Shown here: one piece after another, positions 43,094-52,690 of the stretch
How the letters are laid out: each line of letters opens with the position of its first letter
Numbering within the stretch: position 1 is the first letter of the stretch
Assembly: GCF_900098745.1 (NCBI RefSeq)
Contig: NZ_FQTT01000015.1
Coordinates: 158,558-222,557, forward strand
Origin: Actinomyces glycerinitolerans
Lineage (GTDB): Bacteria > Actinomycetota > Actinomycetes > Actinomycetales > Actinomycetaceae
Direction of reading: 5' to 3'
DNA: 64,000 nucleotides
Program-made: the position numbers and the translations under genes
Notes under the pieces: model-generated
What the model was told of the DNA's origin: nothing
Seen by the model: only the letters and a program-made list of their open reading frames with translations
Databases searched by the model: none

Positions 43094-43262
43094 GGGGTCA
43101 CCTTGCAATCTCGCAACTTCGCGGTCGTTTGGGCACAGTCTTGTCAAATGAACGGGACAAAGATATCAAAAATGATCAGGATCGAACGGGTATGGTCGGG
43201 TTGGTGGTGCCGCGGGTCACGGTGACTCAGGCGGGTGGTACGCGATTCGCATGGAGGCGATC
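43094..43262. promoter_or_regulatory. Divergent promoter region with candidate operator
   Basis: This 169-bp gap between the divergent lyase and DUF2264 genes contains TGAACG (43149-43154), TCAGGATC (43176-43183) and GAACG (43184-43188). Similar pieces recur upstream of the Gfo/Idh/MocA gene (TGAACGAT twice, ACAGGATC). They may be binding sites of the hybrid regulator encoded at 39996-41084. Confidence 0.35.
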
Positions 43263-45242
43263 ATGGGCGCGACGACGAGCAACGGCAATGTTGCTGACAT
43301 GACGCGAGGACAGTGGGAACGATGGGCCGATGCGCTGCTGCTCGCCGTGCGGCCCTACTTCACCCCCGGGCACGCCCGCCTCGAGCTCCCCGGCCCAACA
43401 AGCTCATACGGTTCAGACTCGGACGGCCTGGAAGGATTCGCACGTACGTTCCTGCTGGCAGGGTTTCGCCTGGCCGGGGCGAGCCGAGCCACAGATGTCG
43501 ATGTCCAGGACCCGTACGCCATGGCGGACTGGTATCGGGTCGGCCTGGTGTCTGGGACGACTCCGGGTGGGCAGGAAGCTTGGCCCACATTGTCTGATTG
43601 TGCGCAGGCCAAGGTTGAGGCCGCATCGATCGCGCTCATACTAGACATGACCCGCCCGCTCATTTGGGAGCGGTTGGCGCCGACCGAGAAGCGGAACGTA
43701 ATCGCCTGGCTGGCTCCGGCAGTGGGAGATGACAGCTATCCGCGATGCAACTGGCTGTGGTTCCGGGTGATCGTCGAAACCTTCTTGCGATCGGTCGGCG
43801 GGCCGTGGTCGGAAACGGACATTCGTGCGGATCTCGCTGAGCACGACTCCTACTACCGAGGGCACGGTTGGTTCTCCGATGGGCCCGAGCGCAGTTTTGA
43901 CTACTACGTCGGCTGGGCCATGCACTTGTACCCGATCCTGTGGGCACGGATGTCGGGTGCGTCCGACTTTGCTGCGGAACGAGGACAGACCGACGTGAAA
44001 CGGCTCGAACGCTACTTGGAAGACTTCGTCACACTCATCGGCGGCGACGGCGCGCCCTTGTTCCAGGGACGCAGCCTTATCTATCGCTTCGCCGCTGCGG
44101 CGCCGCTGTGGGTGGGCGCCATTGCCGGCGTCGAGAACCTAGAGATGGGGCTCCTACGACACGGCGCGAGTGCGATCGTTGACTACTTCCGCCGACACGG
44201 CGTGCCAGATGAGCAGGGTCTGTTGACGCTCGGCTGGTTCGCCCCCTGGGAGCCGATGCGCCAATCGTACTCCGGGGCCGGCTCTCCATATTGGGCGTCC
44301 AAAGGGGCCCTCGGTCTCGCCCTGCCAGGGGATCATCCGGTGTGGACCTCACAAGAGTGTCCATTGCCTGTGGAGGTCGGGAACGTGCTGCGCGCTGTCG
44401 ATGCGCCGGGGTGGATCGTCTCTGCAACGAGTAACGATGGCATCGTTCGTGTCATCAACCACGGTACGGATCACGCCCGTGAGGGCGACTCGGTTGCGGA
44501 TTCCCCGCTATATGCCCGGATCGGCTACTCCACTGTGACAACTCCCTGTCTGGATGTGGAGGCGGAAACGAATCCATTGGAGATGTCGGCGGCGCTTCTC
44601 GATGCATCGGGGGACGCGAGCCATCGTGCCGGGATGGTGCGCCTCGCCATCGGCGTCACTGACGGCGTCGGATACGCGGCATCTCGCGCGCAAAGCCACT
44701 GGGTGAAACCAGATTCGCATCAGCAGGGACACGGCTCCGGTGCCGTAGGGCGTATGACCTACGCCGGGATGATGACTGTCGTGTCACTCGTGCACGCCGA
44801 GTGGGAACTACGTTTGGTTCGTGTAGATCGGCCGTCCGAGCGGGTAGTCGCAATGCGGGTGGGGGGTTGGGCGCTCACAGGTGACGGTCCCGAGAGCCGT
44901 GCCAGTGCGCGTGAGGCCTCCGTCAGTCTGTCGGGACTGAGCTGCCGGGTGGTGGCAGCAGACGGCATTGCCTGCGATCCGATGATCTACGAGCGTACCG
45001 ACGCTTCTCCGCTGCCCGGAGTGACGACCGTGCCTGTCATATCCGCTGCCGTTGTGCCCGGTACATGGCGCGCATTTGCCATCTGCCTTGCGGGAGAGGC
45101 CGCGGCGGACGCCGGACGAGTTCCCGTGGTCGACTCCCTGGTAGAGGACGGCGAGGACTTGGTGGCCGTTGTGACGTGGCCGAGTCTGGGGAAGGTGGTC
45201 ACGCGGTGTCCCGTCGTTGTGCCCCAGCTCACGGCCGGATGA
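43263..45242 (+). CDS. DUF2264 family protein, glycan metabolism
   Basis: The 659-residue protein has the DUF2264 pattern: an alpha/alpha-toroid N-terminus with SYGSDSDGLEGFARTFLLAG, then NWLWFRVIVETFLRSVGGPW and GHGWFSDGPERSFDYYVGWA, and a C-terminal beta-rich half. DUF2264 members co-occur with uronate and rhamnogalacturonan-type loci, and their activity is not well defined. ATG 43263 has GGAGG 6 nt upstream; another in-frame ATG lies at 43251. No signal peptide is seen. Confidence 0.85.
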   Translation: MGATTSNGNVADMTRGQWERWADALLLAVRPYFTPGHARLELPGPTSSYGSDSDGLEGFARTFLLAGFRLAGASRATDVDVQDPYAMADWYRVGLVSGTTPGGQEAWPTLSDCAQAKVEAASIALILDMTRPLIWERLAPTEKRNVIAWLAPAVGDDSYPRCNWLWFRVIVETFLRSVGGPWSETDIRADLAEHDSYYRGHGWFSDGPERSFDYYVGWAMHLYPILWARMSGASDFAAERGQTDVKRLERYLEDFVTLIGGDGAPLFQGRSLIYRFAAAAPLWVGAIAGVENLEMGLLRHGASAIVDYFRRHGVPDEQGLLTLGWFAPWEPMRQSYSGAGSPYWASKGALGLALPGDHPVWTSQECPLPVEVGNVLRAVDAPGWIVSATSNDGIVRVINHGTDHAREGDSVADSPLYARIGYSTVTTPCLDVEAETNPLEMSAALLDASGDASHRAGMVRLAIGVTDGVGYAASRAQSHWVKPDSHQQGHGSGAVGRMTYAGMMTVVSLVHAEWELRLVRVDRPSERVVAMRVGGWALTGDGPESRASAREASVSLSGLSCRVVAADGIACDPMIYERTDASPLPGVTTVPVISAAVVPGTWRAFAICLAGEAAADAGRVPVVDSLVEDGEDLVAVVTWPSLGKVVTRCPVVVPQLTAG

Positions 45243-45570
45243 TGCATTATCGATCATGACTGAGCAGGAAAGGTCTTGACAGAACAACCGCGATCGGCTT
45301 GACTTACTCATGTCACCGGTCGGTGGCGTACCTTCAACGAGGAAGACATGGGCAATGACGCTGAGAATCGACCGCCGTCGGGCTCATTGGTCAGGTGTGG
45401 ACCCGCGCATCCGTGTGTTCCGAAGTGGCCGCACATGCGCCGTTCGAACAGCGTCGCGGACGCGGTCGGCCGTGGGACGTCCGGTCGCGTCCGGTCGCTG
45501 AGGTGCGCGAGAACTGTCCGGGTCCTTACTGCCGTCCAACACGGCGCCGTTCATACATAAGGAGAATCCG

Positions 45571-46887
45571 ATGTCCCATCTCATCACACGACGCACGGCT
45601 CTCGGAGTCGGCTCCGCGGCCATATTGGCGACGTTAGCCGCCTGTGGGAGCTCGAAGTCCAATGGTTCCTCCGGAAGTCAAGCGACCGTCGGGACCGACG
45701 CTGAAGTGGAGCTCACCTTTGCGGGGTGGAGCCTAGACACGACACCGGAGTTCCAGGCGTTGGCGGACGCGTTCACGGCAGCGAACCCGAACATAACCAT
45801 TACGGTGAAGGAGTACTCGGCGCAAGACTACGACACCCAGCTCACTACAGACTTGTCGGCGGGGTCTGCGCCCGACGTATTCCCGATCAAGAACCTGCTG
45901 CGCTATTACTACTACATGTCTAACGGGCAGCTGATGGACTTGTCCGACATGGCGGCCGGATTCGACGGAGACGAAGCCATTGACCTGACATACCTTGAAT
46001 ACGACTCAAAGTACTTCGCCTTGCCGTACCGGCAGGACTCGTGGCTCCTGTTCTATAACAAGGACGCGTTCGCGCAGGCCGGCGTTGAAGAACCCGACGG
46101 GTCGTGGACCTGGGAGGACTACAAGCAGGCGGCTTCCAAGATCACTGCGGCTGGGGAGATGAAGGGCGCGTACCACCACACCTGGCAGTCGGTGGTGCAA
46201 GGTTTCGCTCTTGCGCAATACCCGGACGCTGATCTGACATCGGGCGACTACAGCTACCTCAAGCCGTTCTATGAGACGGCGCTGGAGATGCAGGACTCGG
46301 GGGACGTTGAGACCTTTGCCACCGCACAGGCTCAGTCGCTGACATACCAGGCGCAGTTCGGTACCCAGAAAGCCGCGATGATGCCCATGGGCTCATGGTT
46401 CATCGCAACTCTGCTCGAGCAGCAGTCTACGGGTGATGCAGACGAGTTCGAGTGGGGGCTGGCGCCGATTCCTCAGTACGAAAGCGGGCATGAGGATGCC
46501 CCGATTACGTTCGGTGATCCCACCTCGTTGGCGGTCAACGCCGCGCTTGAGGGGGACAAGGCGTCTGCGGCTAAGGCCTTCGTCGCCTTCGCGACCGGCG
46601 AAGAGGGGGCGCGGGCGATGGCCGCCATCGGTATTACGCCGGCATACTTCTCCGAGACAATCGAATCGACATTCTTCGACCTCGATGGGATGCCGCAGGA
46701 CGACCTCTCGAAGCTCGCATTCTCCACGCACGACACCCGCCCGGAGAACCCTGTGTCTGAGACTGTCAACGACATACAGACAATTCTCAACGATACCCAC
46801 TCGGAGATCATGACCGCGACCACCCCAGTAGATGAGGCGCTTTCAAAGGCCGGTGAGGACATAAAGGGGCAGGGATTGACCGCCTGA
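45571..46887 (+). CDS. Sugar ABC transporter substrate-binding lipoprotein (family 1)
   Basis: The 438-residue protein has a Tat-like/lipoprotein signal (LITRRTALGVGSAA, lipobox LAAC near residue 28). A family-1 binding protein follows: VELTFAGWSLDTTPEFQALA, then YYYMSNGQLMDLSDM, DSWLLFYNKDAFAQAG and ATGEEGARAMAAIGITP. AAGGAG precedes ATG 45571. The 328-bp gap before it (45243-45570) has no gene; it holds two TTGAC hexamers (45276, 45297) without convincing -10 boxes. It is the first of the importer genes. Confidence 0.93.
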   Translation: MSHLITRRTALGVGSAAILATLAACGSSKSNGSSGSQATVGTDAEVELTFAGWSLDTTPEFQALADAFTAANPNITITVKEYSAQDYDTQLTTDLSAGSAPDVFPIKNLLRYYYYMSNGQLMDLSDMAAGFDGDEAIDLTYLEYDSKYFALPYRQDSWLLFYNKDAFAQAGVEEPDGSWTWEDYKQAASKITAAGEMKGAYHHTWQSVVQGFALAQYPDADLTSGDYSYLKPFYETALEMQDSGDVETFATAQAQSLTYQAQFGTQKAAMMPMGSWFIATLLEQQSTGDADEFEWGLAPIPQYESGHEDAPITFGDPTSLAVNAALEGDKASAAKAFVAFATGEEGARAMAAIGITPAYFSETIESTFFDLDGMPQDDLSKLAFSTHDTRPENPVSETVNDIQTILNDTHSEIMTATTPVDEALSKAGEDIKGQGLTA

Positions 46888-46982
46888 GCCGAGTCGGGGT
46901 CGTCGGTGTGGGGGTCTCCTCCAGACCGTCGTGCCGACGATCCGCTCTGCAAGTCTTGATGGCTCGGCGGAAGGAGATGCAA

Positions 46983-47918
46983 ATGAATGGTGCCGCAGCT
47001 ACGAATCGACCATCGACATCCCGCCGGCAAAGCAGCGTATCGTCCAAGGCGCTACGCCGACGCAACACGATCGCAGGCTGGTCGTTCATACTACCGAATT
47101 TTCTAGGATTCGGCTTGTTGACCCTCATACCTGTGATCGCGTTGTTCTACATCGCGTTCACCAAGTGGAGTGCGTTCGGCAGTCCTGAGTTCACCGGTCT
47201 GGACAACTTTGTAAGACTTGTGAACGATCCGACGTTCTGGACGGCCTTCTGGAACACGCTGTATTACGCCGTCGTGCATATTCCGCTCACCTTGGCGCTG
47301 TCGCTAGGGCTTGCCATGTTGCTCAACCAGAAGCTCCGGGGGCTGGCCTTCTTCCGCTCGGCCGCGTTCTTTCCCTACTTCACGTCCATTGTCGCGGTGG
47401 CGCAGGTGTGGAACATGCTCCTCGCGCCGGAGAACGGTCCGATAAACCAGTTCCTGAATTTCATCGGCATAAGCGATGCGCCAGGATGGACGTCATCCGC
47501 CGTATGGGCGATGCCGGCGGTTATAATCGTTGGAACGTGGCGCGAAATGGGTTACTACATGTTGTTGTTTCTGGCGGGCTTACAGGCGGTGCCCCAAGAA
47601 CTCTATGAGGCGGCACGCGTGGACGGCGCGAATGCGTGGCAGCGGTTCACAAACGTGACGCTGCCCTGCCTTAGGCCGACGACATTCTTCGTGACAGTCA
47701 TGCTGACAATCGGTTCGTTCAAGGTATTGGACCTGATTCTTGTGATGACGAACGGTGGGCCTGGGACTAGTACGCTGGTCCTTTCGCAATACATCTACCG
47801 GATGGGCTTCGAACGCAACGACTTCGGGTACGCGTCCGCAATTTCGCTCGTGCTGTTCCTCATCTGTCTGCTGGTTACAGTAATACAGTTCGTTCACAAC
47901 CGTCGGCAGGAGGCCTGA
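46983..47918 (+). CDS. Sugar ABC transporter permease (MalF type)
   Basis: The 311-residue permease has six TM segments (the first is SFILPNFLGFGLLTLIPVIALF). Its EAA loop reads YEAARVDGANAWQRFTNVTL. ATG 46983 is chosen for the AAGGAG at 46971; upstream in-frame ATGs lack sites. The basic 35-residue N-terminus precedes TM1. It is followed 4 nt later by its MalG-type partner. Confidence 0.93.
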   Translation: MNGAAATNRPSTSRRQSSVSSKALRRRNTIAGWSFILPNFLGFGLLTLIPVIALFYIAFTKWSAFGSPEFTGLDNFVRLVNDPTFWTAFWNTLYYAVVHIPLTLALSLGLAMLLNQKLRGLAFFRSAAFFPYFTSIVAVAQVWNMLLAPENGPINQFLNFIGISDAPGWTSSAVWAMPAVIIVGTWREMGYYMLLFLAGLQAVPQELYEAARVDGANAWQRFTNVTLPCLRPTTFFVTVMLTIGSFKVLDLILVMTNGGPGTSTLVLSQYIYRMGFERNDFGYASAISLVLFLICLLVTVIQFVHNRRQEA

Positions 47919-47921
47919 GTC

Positions 47922-48830
47922 ATGTCAACCGAGCAGACGGTTCGCGCAGGAGTACCGGAACGCGGAGCCCCTCCGGTCAGGGCGAAGTCGCGCAGTTCTC
48001 AACGTTCGGCGAGGCACTTCGCGGGAAGATGTATTCAATACGTTTTCCTGCTTGCATTGTCGGCCTTCGTGCTACTGCCCTTCGTGTGGATGCTGTTGTC
48101 CTCCTTCAAGAAGAACAACGAGATCTTCACAAGCCCGATCACCTGGTTCCCGGAAGAATGGCAGTGGCACAACTATGTCGATATCTGGGCGAAGTCGGAT
48201 ATGACAACCTGGTTGGGAAACACGGTATTGCTCGCGGTCGTTGTCACGTTCCTTCAGGTGTTCACGGGCTCCTTCGCTGCATACGGATTCTCCCGAATAC
48301 GGTTCCCCGGGAGGGACTTCCTATTCATCGTGTACATCGGAACCATTTCGGTACCCTGGCAAGCGTACATGATCCCGCAGTTCAAGATGCTGTCCTCTGT
48401 AGGATTGAGTGACACGAGGCTGTCCATCATTCTGCTGCAGGCGTTCGGGGCCTTCGGCGTGTTCCTCATGAAGCAGTTCTACGACTCCATTCCGGAGGAG
48501 TTGAGCGAAGCGGCTCGCATCGACGGCCTGAGTGAATACAAGATCTATTACAAGATAATGCTGCCGCTGTCCGTACCTTCGATTGCCTCACTCGCGATCA
48601 TCACCTTCACCAACACGTGGAACGACTATATGGGCCCGCTGATCTACTTGCGCAGTCCAGACTTGTGGACGATCCAGCTGGGGCTGAAGACGTTCATCGG
48701 TCAGTACAACGCGGATTACGCGGCCATCATGACAGGCTCGGTGCTCTCGGTTCTGCCGATTGCCATCGTGTTCGTGTTCGGTCAGCGGTACTTTGTGCAA
48801 GGCATAGCGACGACGGGCATGAAGGGATGA
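47922..48830 (+). CDS. Sugar ABC transporter permease (MalG type)
   Basis: The 302-residue permease has six TMs and the EAA loop SEAARIDGLSEYKIYYKIML. AGGAGG precedes ATG 47922. No ATPase gene is in the locus, so the importer probably uses a shared MsmK/UgpC-type ATPase encoded elsewhere, as is usual for such actinobacterial importers. Confidence 0.93.
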   Translation: MSTEQTVRAGVPERGAPPVRAKSRSSQRSARHFAGRCIQYVFLLALSAFVLLPFVWMLLSSFKKNNEIFTSPITWFPEEWQWHNYVDIWAKSDMTTWLGNTVLLAVVVTFLQVFTGSFAAYGFSRIRFPGRDFLFIVYIGTISVPWQAYMIPQFKMLSSVGLSDTRLSIILLQAFGAFGVFLMKQFYDSIPEELSEAARIDGLSEYKIYYKIMLPLSVPSIASLAIITFTNTWNDYMGPLIYLRSPDLWTIQLGLKTFIGQYNADYAAIMTGSVLSVLPIAIVFVFGQRYFVQGIATTGMKG

Positions 48831-49642
48831 GCATGCGGGCGCGTCTTGGCTCCGGGGAGGAGTCGACGAACGTGTGGCGCGACATCGGGGACTTCCTATT
48901 CGGCACGCTGCGGCTGAATGTGGTCCTAGTGGTGCTGATGGCGCCGCTGATCGCACTGTGCCTGGGAGTGGTCGCTCCGTGGCGTAGTTTTCCGACTCTT
49001 ATAGCCGTTCTATGGCTGACGTCGCCTGGTCTGGCGGTCGCGTTTGCGGCGTTCCGAGATTCTCCCGCGTTCGGGCGTTCGCTACTGCGTCGTCAGGCAC
49101 CTGCAGGTTCAGCGATGGACTCCGCGGCGGACTCTTACTGGCGTCTTGACGAGGACTACGCGATGGTAAGGCCATGCGTGCGGGCGTTACGCGGGCTGTG
49201 GTGGCGGGCCCTGCTGGCGGCGGCGCCATTTGCCGGTGCCGCGCTGGTTCTTTGCGTCGACATTGTTTGGCTGGCGGGCACTGGGGCGGGTGCATACGTC
49301 GCGCCGGCGCTCGCCACGACGGTTTTGCTGGTTCTTTTGGCATGGCCCGTCGCGATTGTGGTCGTCACGGAGCGCCCCGGTGTGCGTACTGCGGCCGTGC
49401 TGCGTCTTGCGCTGACGCTCGTCGTAAGGCGTTGGTACTTTTCGCTGTTGAACTTGCTGGTGATGCTGGGCATCTTCTTCGGATTGGTTGCACAGCCGTT
49501 CCTGATGGCGGCGGTGGGTAACGGATTTCTGCTCCACCTGCTGTGGGCGAATGCCCGCTGGATGGTTTTGCCGTCGATCACCCCTGAGGCAGCCGACGCA
49601 GTGCGCTCGCCAGCGGTCGGCCGTCTTTGCTACGGCCGTTGA
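48827..49642 (+). CDS. YesL/DUF624-like membrane protein
   Basis: The protein has about 271 residues and six or so TM segments, starting after a soluble N-terminus (STNVWRDIGDFLFGTLRLN). It ends with LLWANARWMVLPSITPEAAD. Size, topology and position right after a sugar importer match YesL (DUF624) proteins of glycan loci, function unknown. ATG 48827 overlaps the permease stop (ATGA); a second ATG lies 6 nt later. Confidence 0.65.
   Translation: MSMRARLGSGEESTNVWRDIGDFLFGTLRLNVVLVVLMAPLIALCLGVVAPWRSFPTLIAVLWLTSPGLAVAFAAFRDSPAFGRSLLRRQAPAGSAMDSAADSYWRLDEDYAMVRPCVRALRGLWWRALLAAAPFAGAALVLCVDIVWLAGTGAGAYVAPALATTVLLVLLAWPVAIVVVTERPGVRTAAVLRLALTLVVRRWYFSLLNLLVMLGIFFGLVAQPFLMAAVGNGFLLHLLWANARWMVLPSITPEAADAVRSPAVGRLCYGR
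49618..49638. terminator. Convergent hairpin at end of the importer operon
   Basis: CGGCCGT (49618-49624) and ACGGCCG (49632-49638) form a 7-bp stem covering the last codons of the YesL-like gene, between convergent genes. No T-run follows. Confidence 0.35.
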
Positions 49643-49670
49643 TACAGACGCTGGCGTGTGACGGTTGTAC

Positions 49671-50678
49671 TCAGGCTCTGGTGGAGTACTGCGCGGCGGT
49701 GAATTCGCCGGCTATAGGAGCTCCATTGAGGTAGTTGGCGACGTCATCGACGGCACCATCACCGAGCCTGTACAGTTCCCTGCCCATGGACCCCGCGGCA
49801 TGCGGTGTGAGAAATACGTTCGGTAGTGTCCACAGCGGTGAGTCCGGGGCGTTCACCTCTGGATCGGTTACGTCGATTATGGCGCGGATGCGGTCCTTCT
49901 GGAGTTCCGTAATTAGTGCCTCCTGGTCGCAGATGGCGCCGCGTGCCGTGTTGATGAACGTGGCCCCGTCCTTGATCGTCGCGAACTGTTCGGCTCCGAG
50001 CATGTGGTAGGTGCGCGGCGTCGAGGCGGAGTGAAGCGAGATGACGTCGCTGGTTCGCAGTAGGTCATCCAGACTTGTGCATTCAACTCCGAGAGATGCG
50101 GCTTCGGCGGGACTCAGGTGGCCGGACTGGACTTTGATGGTGCAGTGGAACGGGCGAAGGTACTTGATAACAAGCCGTGAGATGCGGGATAGGCCAATGA
50201 GTCCGACAGTGGAGCCATACAGGCCGATGGTGGGGAACGCGTCCCAAAAGTCCTCCGGCTTGTCCCGAAGCTCCAAATAAGCTCGGCGACTGGCAAAGAT
50301 GTCCTTGGCCGCCAATATGATCATGGCGAGCGTGTACTCTGCGACCGGTTCGGCGTTCAGCTGAGTCTGCGACGACATACGTACGCCGCGCTCGAAAAGT
50401 TGCGGCCCGACGACGTCACGCACGGACCCGCCTGAGTGGACCAGCAGCTTCAGCGCCGGCATGGTGTGCAGCAGCTCGTCTAGCCTTCCGGTCTCCCAAC
50501 CGGTGATGAGAACTTCTGCGTCGGCGAGCGTGGTACGTGACTCCGGCGTGGCATGATTCCGTGGATCGGGATCGAGGTTCAGGCTACCGAGCGAATGTAG
50601 GCGTGCGATGGCCTCCGGATTGAAGAAGTTGGTGCGGTGCTCATCCACGACGGATAACACGATGTTGGGCGTTGTCAC
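49671..50678 (-). CDS. D-isomer-specific 2-hydroxyacid dehydrogenase
   Basis: The 335-residue NAD(P)-dependent dehydrogenase has a nucleotide-binding motif degenerate at STVGLIGLSRISRLVIK. The catalytic Arg is in NTARGAICDQEAL, the Glu in VTDPEVNAP and the His in LTPHAAGSMG. It interconverts 2-keto and 2-hydroxy acids; in this locus the substrate is probably a sugar-acid intermediate. GTG 50678 (MTTPNIVLSVVDEH) with GGAGGG upstream is preferred over the longer frame to 50963. The ThuA-like gene is divergent. Confidence 0.88.
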   Translation of the reverse strand: MTTPNIVLSVVDEHRTNFFNPEAIARLHSLGSLNLDPDPRNHATPESRTTLADAEVLITGWETGRLDELLHTMPALKLLVHSGGSVRDVVGPQLFERGVRMSSQTQLNAEPVAEYTLAMIILAAKDIFASRRAYLELRDKPEDFWDAFPTIGLYGSTVGLIGLSRISRLVIKYLRPFHCTIKVQSGHLSPAEAASLGVECTSLDDLLRTSDVISLHSASTPRTYHMLGAEQFATIKDGATFINTARGAICDQEALITELQKDRIRAIIDVTDPEVNAPDSPLWTLPNVFLTPHAAGSMGRELYRLGDGAVDDVANYLNGAPIAGEFTAAQYSTRA

Positions 50679-50852
50679 GGGGAACCCTCCGGCGGTGTTG
50701 AAGTACTCAAGTCCGTAGCTGCTGGTAGGCGACCACTGTTTAAAGCATAGTCCGGAAACGGACGCCTCTGAGCCATTAAGTACGCTTGTGTTTAAATTCG
50801 ATCGTACTAGAATGGGTGGCGCTGGACGCCACCGGAGGAGCTTGAACAGATC
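50679..50852. promoter_or_regulatory. Divergent promoter region with inverted repeat
   Basis: The gap between the 2-hydroxyacid dehydrogenase and ThuA genes contains AGTACG (50779-50784) and CGTACT (50803-50808) around an AT-rich 18-nt core, followed by a TAGAAT-like -10 element. It is a candidate operator for the locus regulator. Confidence 0.35.
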
Positions 50853-51557
50853 ATGGTGCGGAACACGTCGGCCGGAAGTGTGCTGCGTGGGCGCAGGGCG
50901 CTCGTTCTCGCAGGGCGCGGTCGCTACGAAGACCCCTGGCACGATCATGCGGCGATGAGCCATGAGATCGCTGTGTTGTTGGGTGAGTTGGGTTTGCGTA
51001 CAGAGGTTCGGTCGACGTTTCGCGATTCGTTCTCCGACCTGGACGCCTTCGATTTGTTGGTCGTCAACGGCGGCACCGGTCGGATAGATCCGGACTTCGA
51101 TGGTGATGACGAGTCATGGGCCCCGGTACATGCGGCCATGAATGCCTACGCGAGCTCGGGCGGTCCGCTCTTCGTCCATCACCAGGGTATCAATGCATTT
51201 CTGGATAACCCACGCTGGCGCTACGTCGTCGGCGGACGGTGGATCCGCGGCACTACCTACCACCCGGAGAACTCGGAGGGTGTCTGGTCGCCGGTGGCGG
51301 GTTCTCACCCAATCGTTGACGGGCTTGGTGAGCTTCACGTCCACGATGAGCGTTATACGCTGCTTGACGTGGAGCCCGACTCAACAGTGATATTAACGCA
51401 GCACGAGGCCGGGGCAGACCAACCGGCCGCATGGGTGAACACGGTGGGTGGCATGCGCGTCGTCTACGACTCGCTTGGTCATGACTTGCGATCCATGCTG
51501 AACCCGGATCGTCGCGAGCTCATGTGTCGCGAGATCAGCTGGCTGCTTGAGGAGTGA
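50853..51557 (+). CDS. ThuA-family protein
   Basis: The 234-residue protein has the ThuA/class-I glutamine-amidotransferase-like fold: ALVLAGRGRYEDPWHDHAAM, then FDLLVVNGGTGRIDPDFDG, GPLFVHHQGINAF and RYVVGGRWIRGTTYH. ThuA proteins accompany sugar oxidation pathways (trehalose and other keto-sugar routes). The predicted substrate is a keto- or oxidised sugar; it is unproven here. A GGAGGAG site lies about 12 nt before ATG 50853. Confidence 0.85.
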   Translation: MVRNTSAGSVLRGRRALVLAGRGRYEDPWHDHAAMSHEIAVLLGELGLRTEVRSTFRDSFSDLDAFDLLVVNGGTGRIDPDFDGDDESWAPVHAAMNAYASSGGPLFVHHQGINAFLDNPRWRYVVGGRWIRGTTYHPENSEGVWSPVAGSHPIVDGLGELHVHDERYTLLDVEPDSTVILTQHEAGADQPAAWVNTVGGMRVVYDSLGHDLRSMLNPDRRELMCREISWLLEE

Positions 51558-51632
51558 TCGCACAACGGGCGTGGAACAGACGATTCCGGTTTGATGGCGT
51601 GGTTTGTGGGCGGCTGATCATACGGGTCCGCT

Positions 51633-52532
51633 TCAATCGAGGTACGGCAGCACGTACTTCGCATAGTCGGCGGCTACGTGTTCGACTACCTCGGTGAAGG
51701 GACGTGCCCAAATGTCGGTATTGAAGATCTCCGTCTCGACCGCGCCGGTGTAGCCGGCGTCGCGGACCCAGCCGGTGATGGTCGCGAAGTCGATGTAGCC
51801 GTCGCCCACATAGCCCCGGGAGTTGAGGGTGTCCTGTTTCAGGGGGAGCACCCAGTCGCACACCTGGAACGCGGCCAGCCGGCCCTCGGCGCCTGCGCGC
51901 GCGATCGACGCGGCGAGTTGCGGATCCCACCACACATGGTAGGTGTCCACGACCACGCCCACCTCCGTGGCGGCGAAGGGGGCCGCAATGTCCAGCGCCT
52001 GCCCGAGCGTGGAGACGACACCGCGATCGGCGCAGAAGAGCGGATGCATTGGTTCCAACACCAGGCGCACGCCGCCCTCCCGGGCATAGGGGACGAGCTC
52101 GGCGAGGCGCAGGCTGACGCGCTCCCGAGCGGCGCCGAGATCACGCTCCGGCCGCCCGGCGTCGGGGGAGGCACCCATGCCCGGCTCCGGGTTGGCGGGC
52201 AGTCCACCGACCACCAGGATGAGCTCCCCGGCGCCAACCGCGGCGGCCTCATCGACGGCACGGCGGTTGTCGTCGACGGCGACCCGTGCACGCCCGGCGT
52301 CGAGCGCGGTGAAGAAGCCTCCGCGGCACAACGAGGAGACTTCAAGCCCGGCCGCACGCACAATGCGGCCCGCCTTCTCGGCACCGACCTCCTGCACCCG
52401 ATCCCGCCATAGCCCGACGGCTCCGTAACCCGCCGCCGCTGCGGCCATCGCAGCCTCCTCGAGGGTTGCGTGCTTGATGGTGGCGGTGTTGAGGGAGCAC
52501 CGGGAAAGATCGAAGTTGTTTGAAGTTGCCAC
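51633..52532 (-). CDS. Sugar phosphate isomerase/epimerase (xylose-isomerase-like TIM barrel)
   Basis: This 299-residue TIM-barrel protein has the metal-ligand pattern of the family: Glu in LVLEPMHPLFC, Asp/His in VVVDTYHVWW, and the C-terminal Glu in TGAVETEIFNT. It probably isomerises or epimerises an oxidised sugar. It starts with GTG 52532 with GAGG 8 nt upstream and is divergent from the SDR gene. Confidence 0.88.
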   Translation of the reverse strand: MATSNNFDLSRCSLNTATIKHATLEEAAMAAAAAGYGAVGLWRDRVQEVGAEKAGRIVRAAGLEVSSLCRGGFFTALDAGRARVAVDDNRRAVDEAAAVGAGELILVVGGLPANPEPGMGASPDAGRPERDLGAARERVSLRLAELVPYAREGGVRLVLEPMHPLFCADRGVVSTLGQALDIAAPFAATEVGVVVDTYHVWWDPQLAASIARAGAEGRLAAFQVCDWVLPLKQDTLNSRGYVGDGYIDFATITGWVRDAGYTGAVETEIFNTDIWARPFTEVVEHVAADYAKYVLPYLD

Positions 52533-52560
52533 GTCGATAACCTCATCTCCCCTTGGAAGG

Positions 52561-52572
52561 ATCGTTAACGAT
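52561..52572. promoter_or_regulatory. 12-bp perfect palindrome, candidate operator
   Basis: ATCGTTAACGAT lies 28 nt upstream of the isomerase start, within the divergent promoter region of the isomerase and SDR genes. Perfect short palindromes of this kind are typical LacI/DeoR-family operators. Confidence 0.4.
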
Positions 52573-52690
52573 CAGTATAGTAACTCTTAGAACATATGGG
52601 CGGCTGCTCCGGACTCAGGTCCAAACGTGCCTCGGAACCGGTCTACACCGCCTGCGCGTTCATAAGATCCGCACGATCACAGGAGATCCC

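Noticed and set aside
43094..43147. TTG start at 43147 for the lyase gene
   Set aside because: It has no ribosome site and adds 18 residues without family similarity. The GTG at 43093 has AAGG at suitable spacing and is preferred, though not certain.
45243..45570. Promoter with TTGACA (45276) and TTGACT (45297) before the sugar-binding protein gene
   Set aside because: Neither hexamer has an acceptable -10 element at 16-18 bp spacing, so no promoter call is made.
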